A stretch of DNA of 64,000 nt from contig NZ_CP100763.1 of the NCBI RefSeq assembly GCF_024296685.1, positions 1,860,001 through 1,924,000 on the forward strand, given 5' to 3'. The notes beneath the pieces are model-generated. The model made no database searches. It worked only from the letters and a program-made list of their open reading frames with translations, and had not been told where the DNA came from. Shown piece after piece: positions 61,674-64,000 of the stretch (position 1 is its first letter; each line of letters opens with the position of its first letter). The translations under genes and the position numbers were made by a program. The stretch is from Natrinema marinum (lineage in GTDB: Archaea > Halobacteriota > Halobacteria > Halobacteriales > Natrialbaceae).

Positions 61674-63050
61674 CTACCGATAGGCCTCGAACTCCTCGCC
61701 GAACAGCAGGAAGTAGGCCGTGCCGCACAGCCCGATCGCCGTCGCGATGCCGAACGCGAGCGTCGGATCGCCCGCGAACTCCCGCGTGTCGATCACCGGA
61801 ACCGAGAAGCCGCCCCAGAGCAGTCCGCCGATCGCGGCGCTCGGGATGACGATCACGTTCCGCAGGAGGTAGTACGCGCCGGTGACGCGGCCGCCGGCGC
61901 CGCGCTCGGCCGGGCCGACGATCAGCGCTTTGTGAGCGGGCAACCCCGCGAACCGCAGGCCGGAGAAGGCAAAGAGGACCGCGAGGGCGGCCGGATCGGC
62001 GGGCGCGTTGATCAACAGGATCGGGAAGATCGCGTACACCGCGAACCCGAGGGCCACGACCGGTTTGAGCCCGATGCGCTCGGCGGCCTTGGCGACCGGC
62101 ACCATCGTCAGCAGCGCGACCAGCATCTCGATCCCCAGCAGGATCCCGAAGTACGACTGCGGCGAGAGGACGACGGTGCCGATCGCCGGCAGCGACAGCG
62201 AGAGCCCGACCTCGAGAAACCGCGTGACGACGATCACGAAGAAGACGTAGACCATGCCGTTCGCGAACCGAACGAGGGTATCGCCCACCAGCAGGGGCCG
62301 GAGTTCGTCCGGCATCGCCCGAAGATCGGCGATCAACTGGGAGACGCCCTCGAACGCCTTCCCGATGTCGTCCTCGTCGGCCCGGTAGAGGACGTGCTGG
62401 GCAACCGTCCCGAGAACCCCGAAGATGGCGGCGACGAGCAAGATCAGCTGGAAGGCGGTGACGATCTCGCCGCCACTCGAGCCGAAGGGATAGAACAACG
62501 CGGCGGCGAACAGCGGCCCGACCAGGAAGGCGGTGCGGCGGAACGTCTCGGTGCTCGCGAAGCCGGCGGCCAGATGCGAGGGGGAGACCGACTGTTTGAC
62601 GATGGCGAACGTCGCCCCGAGCCCGAACGATTTCCAAGCCTGGGCGAGCAACAGGCCAACGAAGATCGCGACGATCGATAGCGACACCGAGCCGACCGAA
62701 ACGCCCGCAAGAAGGGGAGCGGCGAGCCAGACGCCGAACCCGAGCGTCGAACAGAGCCCGAAGGCCGTCAGCGCGTACCGCGAGCCGAGCCAGTCGGAGA
62801 TCGCACCGCCGGGATAGGGGTAGACGGCGCTGACGACGTTACTGACCGTCCCGAACAGGCCGATGACGAACACCGACGCGCCCAGCGCCGACATGTACTC
62901 CGCCATGTACCGACTGGTCATCTGGAAGCCCAGACTGAACGCGAACATCGCCGCCGAGAGGACGAGCACGTCACGCTCGAGCGCGAAGAACTGCCGAAAG
63001 GCGTCCAGCGGATCGGCCTTCCCGTCCGTCGGCTCCTGCTCGAGGCTCAT
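61674..63050 (-). CDS. major facilitator superfamily transporter
   Basis: This 458-residue MFS protein has about 12 helices. It begins MSLEQEPTDGKADPLDAFRQF, then LSAAMFAFSLGFQMTSRYMAEYMSALGASVF and the loop PYPGGAISDWLGSRYALTAFGLCSTLG (MFS motif A-like). A cytoplasmic central loop (VLYRADEDDIGKAFEGVSQLI) and the second half follow. Substrate unknown. The ATG at 63050 is chosen; the longer frame from 63104 is not protein-like. It is convergent with the SpoIIM-like gene. Confidence 0.88.
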   Translation of the reverse strand: MSLEQEPTDGKADPLDAFRQFFALERDVLVLSAAMFAFSLGFQMTSRYMAEYMSALGASVFVIGLFGTVSNVVSAVYPYPGGAISDWLGSRYALTAFGLCSTLGFGVWLAAPLLAGVSVGSVSLSIVAIFVGLLLAQAWKSFGLGATFAIVKQSVSPSHLAAGFASTETFRRTAFLVGPLFAAALFYPFGSSGGEIVTAFQLILLVAAIFGVLGTVAQHVLYRADEDDIGKAFEGVSQLIADLRAMPDELRPLLVGDTLVRFANGMVYVFFVIVVTRFLEVGLSLSLPAIGTVVLSPQSYFGILLGIEMLVALLTMVPVAKAAERIGLKPVVALGFAVYAIFPILLINAPADPAALAVLFAFSGLRFAGLPAHKALIVGPAERGAGGRVTGAYYLLRNVIVIPSAAIGGLLWGGFSVPVIDTREFAGDPTLAFGIATAIGLCGTAYFLLFGEEFEAYR

Positions 63051-63253
63051 ACCTGTTGGTGCTCGCCGAATCGGCTTGAAATTTGGTCCGCGGGTCGGCG
63101 CCACCCCGCGTCCGGCAGGCGATCGAGCACCGGCCCGCGTCCGCGTTCGCTGCCGTGGGTATCGGGACCGAGAACCACAGCTATCGCCAGCCGGCCCGCC
63201 GACGGATGCGCTAAAGGGAAGCGCTCATTAGCCAGTAGTGTGAGGTGACGGAC

Positions 63254-63970
63254 ATGGCTTCGTGGAAGCGGGATTTCGCGAGCGGGCTCATCGTTCTCGG
63301 CCCCATCCTCATCACGCTCTACGCGATCTACTGGCTCTACGGACTCGTCTCCGGGCTGACACCCGGTCTCATTCTCGAATCGACGGCGCTCAAGCCGCTC
63401 ATCCCGGGCACGAGCGCGCAGGCCGTCCAGACCCGAGAGCAACTCGCGCAGTTCCTCCGCGTGATCGTCGCGCTGACCGTCTTCATCATTCTCACCTTCT
63501 CCGTCGGCTACCTCATGCGAACCACCGTCGGCAGCCTCGCCGAACGGCTCGTCGACAACATCGCCAACCGCGTCCCGGTGATCCGCGTCGTCTACAACGC
63601 CTCGAAGATGGCCGCAGAGACCGCCTTCGGCGAGCAGGAATCGTTACAGAAGCCCGTCAAGATCGAAACCTGGGAGGGACTTCGAATGACCGCCTTCAAG
63701 ACCGGCAAAGTGACCAGCGACGGCCGCGAGGTGCTCTTCTTGCCGACCTCGCCGAACATCACGACCGGCTACGTCGTCGAAGTCGAACCCGACGAGATCA
63801 CCGAACTCGAGGAGGACGTCGAGGACGCGCTGACTCGCGTCCTGAGCGCCGGCTTCGGCGACGCCAACAAACGCGGCATGGACGCCGGGATCTCGATCGA
63901 CGTCGTCGACGAGGCGCGAACCGACCGCGACGACCGCCCCGATCAAGTCGAGCGGGTCAACGACGACTAA
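63254..63970 (+). CDS. DUF502 family membrane protein
   Basis: This 238-residue protein has two N-terminal helices (FASGLIVLGPILITLYAIYWLYGLV; RVIVALTVFIILTFSVGYLM) and a soluble C-terminal domain. It includes NRVPVIRVVYNASKMAAETA, FLPTSPNITTGYVVEVEPDEI and GFGDANKRGMDAGISI, the DUF502 signature. Function unknown. The ATG at 63254 follows GAGGTGA at 63243-63249; the GTG at 63245 is inside that ribosome-binding site and is rejected. Confidence 0.88.
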   Translation: MASWKRDFASGLIVLGPILITLYAIYWLYGLVSGLTPGLILESTALKPLIPGTSAQAVQTREQLAQFLRVIVALTVFIILTFSVGYLMRTTVGSLAERLVDNIANRVPVIRVVYNASKMAAETAFGEQESLQKPVKIETWEGLRMTAFKTGKVTSDGREVLFLPTSPNITTGYVVEVEPDEITELEEDVEDALTRVLSAGFGDANKRGMDAGISIDVVDEARTDRDDRPDQVERVNDD

Positions 63971-64000
63971 CGACCTTTTACGCTGTCGTTCGAGAGAGCT

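Noticed and set aside
1-64000. tRNA, rRNA, CRISPR array, insertion sequence or prophage
   Set aside because: No cloverleaf-like or rRNA segment, no regular repeat-spacer array, no transposase or integrase signature was recognised while reading both strands. Repeats in the Q-rich gene are coding tandem repeats, not CRISPR.

Overview
The window is chromosomal DNA from a halophilic archaeon (class Halobacteria). Evidence: high G+C, strongly acidic proteins, TATA boxes about 27 nt before leaderless ATG/GTG starts, archaeal translation factors (aIF2-beta, aIF1A, L40e, archaeal Trm1, Tsr3, Pth2), PGF-CTERM surface proteins, many tiny zinc-finger proteins, and a bacterioruberin gene set next to a Bat-type regulator. 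The gene content fits the Natrialbales (Natrinema/Haloterrigena-like), but the genus is an inference. No rRNA, tRNA, CRISPR array, insertion sequence or prophage was recognised. This is ordinary core chromosome with many lineage-specific small genes.

Layout. 1-5.5 kb: a partial HTH/PAS sensor, a DUF7344 regulator, a PGF-CTERM surface protein, DUF5789 and aIF2-beta. 5.6-11.5 kb: a tightly overlapping cobamide operon (HAD phosphatase, cbiB, cobS, cobY, cobT-like, cobD, cbiZ) for nucleotide-loop assembly and corrinoid salvage. 11.5-17 kb: small conserved proteins, an FAH-family enzyme, a very glutamine-rich octapeptide-repeat protein, a YkgJ cysteine-cluster protein, aIF1A and a TauE/SafE permease. 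17.2-23.5 kb: the C50 carotenoid block crtD-lyeJ-cruF, with crtB and bat on the opposite strand. 23.6-30 kb: a second PGF-CTERM protein, MsrB, a decayed DUF2196 gene, a phosphoribosyltransferase, UspA, a methyltransferase and an aminotransferase. 30-36.8 kb: CstA, several small membrane/zinc proteins, a CobW GTPase with a His-rich loop, and ArsA/Get3. 36.8-45.2 kb: a YchF-type GTPase, a large Tat-type secreted protein, a membrane spermidine-synthase-like protein, a FilR1-type regulator divergent from an EamA exporter, and Pth2. 45.4-64 kb: dCTP deaminase, a GGQ Vms1-like protein, an alpha/beta hydrolase, a YihY membrane protein, Trm1, HisH, UDG, GerW, a DUF5786-DUF99 pair, metallo-beta-lactamase enzymes, L40e, Tsr3, a SpoIIM-like membrane protein, an MFS permease and DUF502.

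The most unusual element is the control region of the EamA-family exporter (42865-42985). It holds an 8+8 bp palindrome over the TATA box, then a 23-codon leaderless leader ORF whose stop codon abuts the exporter ATG. Inside the leader ORF is an 8-bp hairpin, and an alternative 9-bp pairing would bury a perfect GGAGGTGA ribosome-binding site. The layout is that of a leader-peptide or translational switch. Other items worth checking are the 38% glutamine repeat protein, a palindrome-wrapped TATA box with no obvious gene behind it, and the DUF2196 pseudogene.
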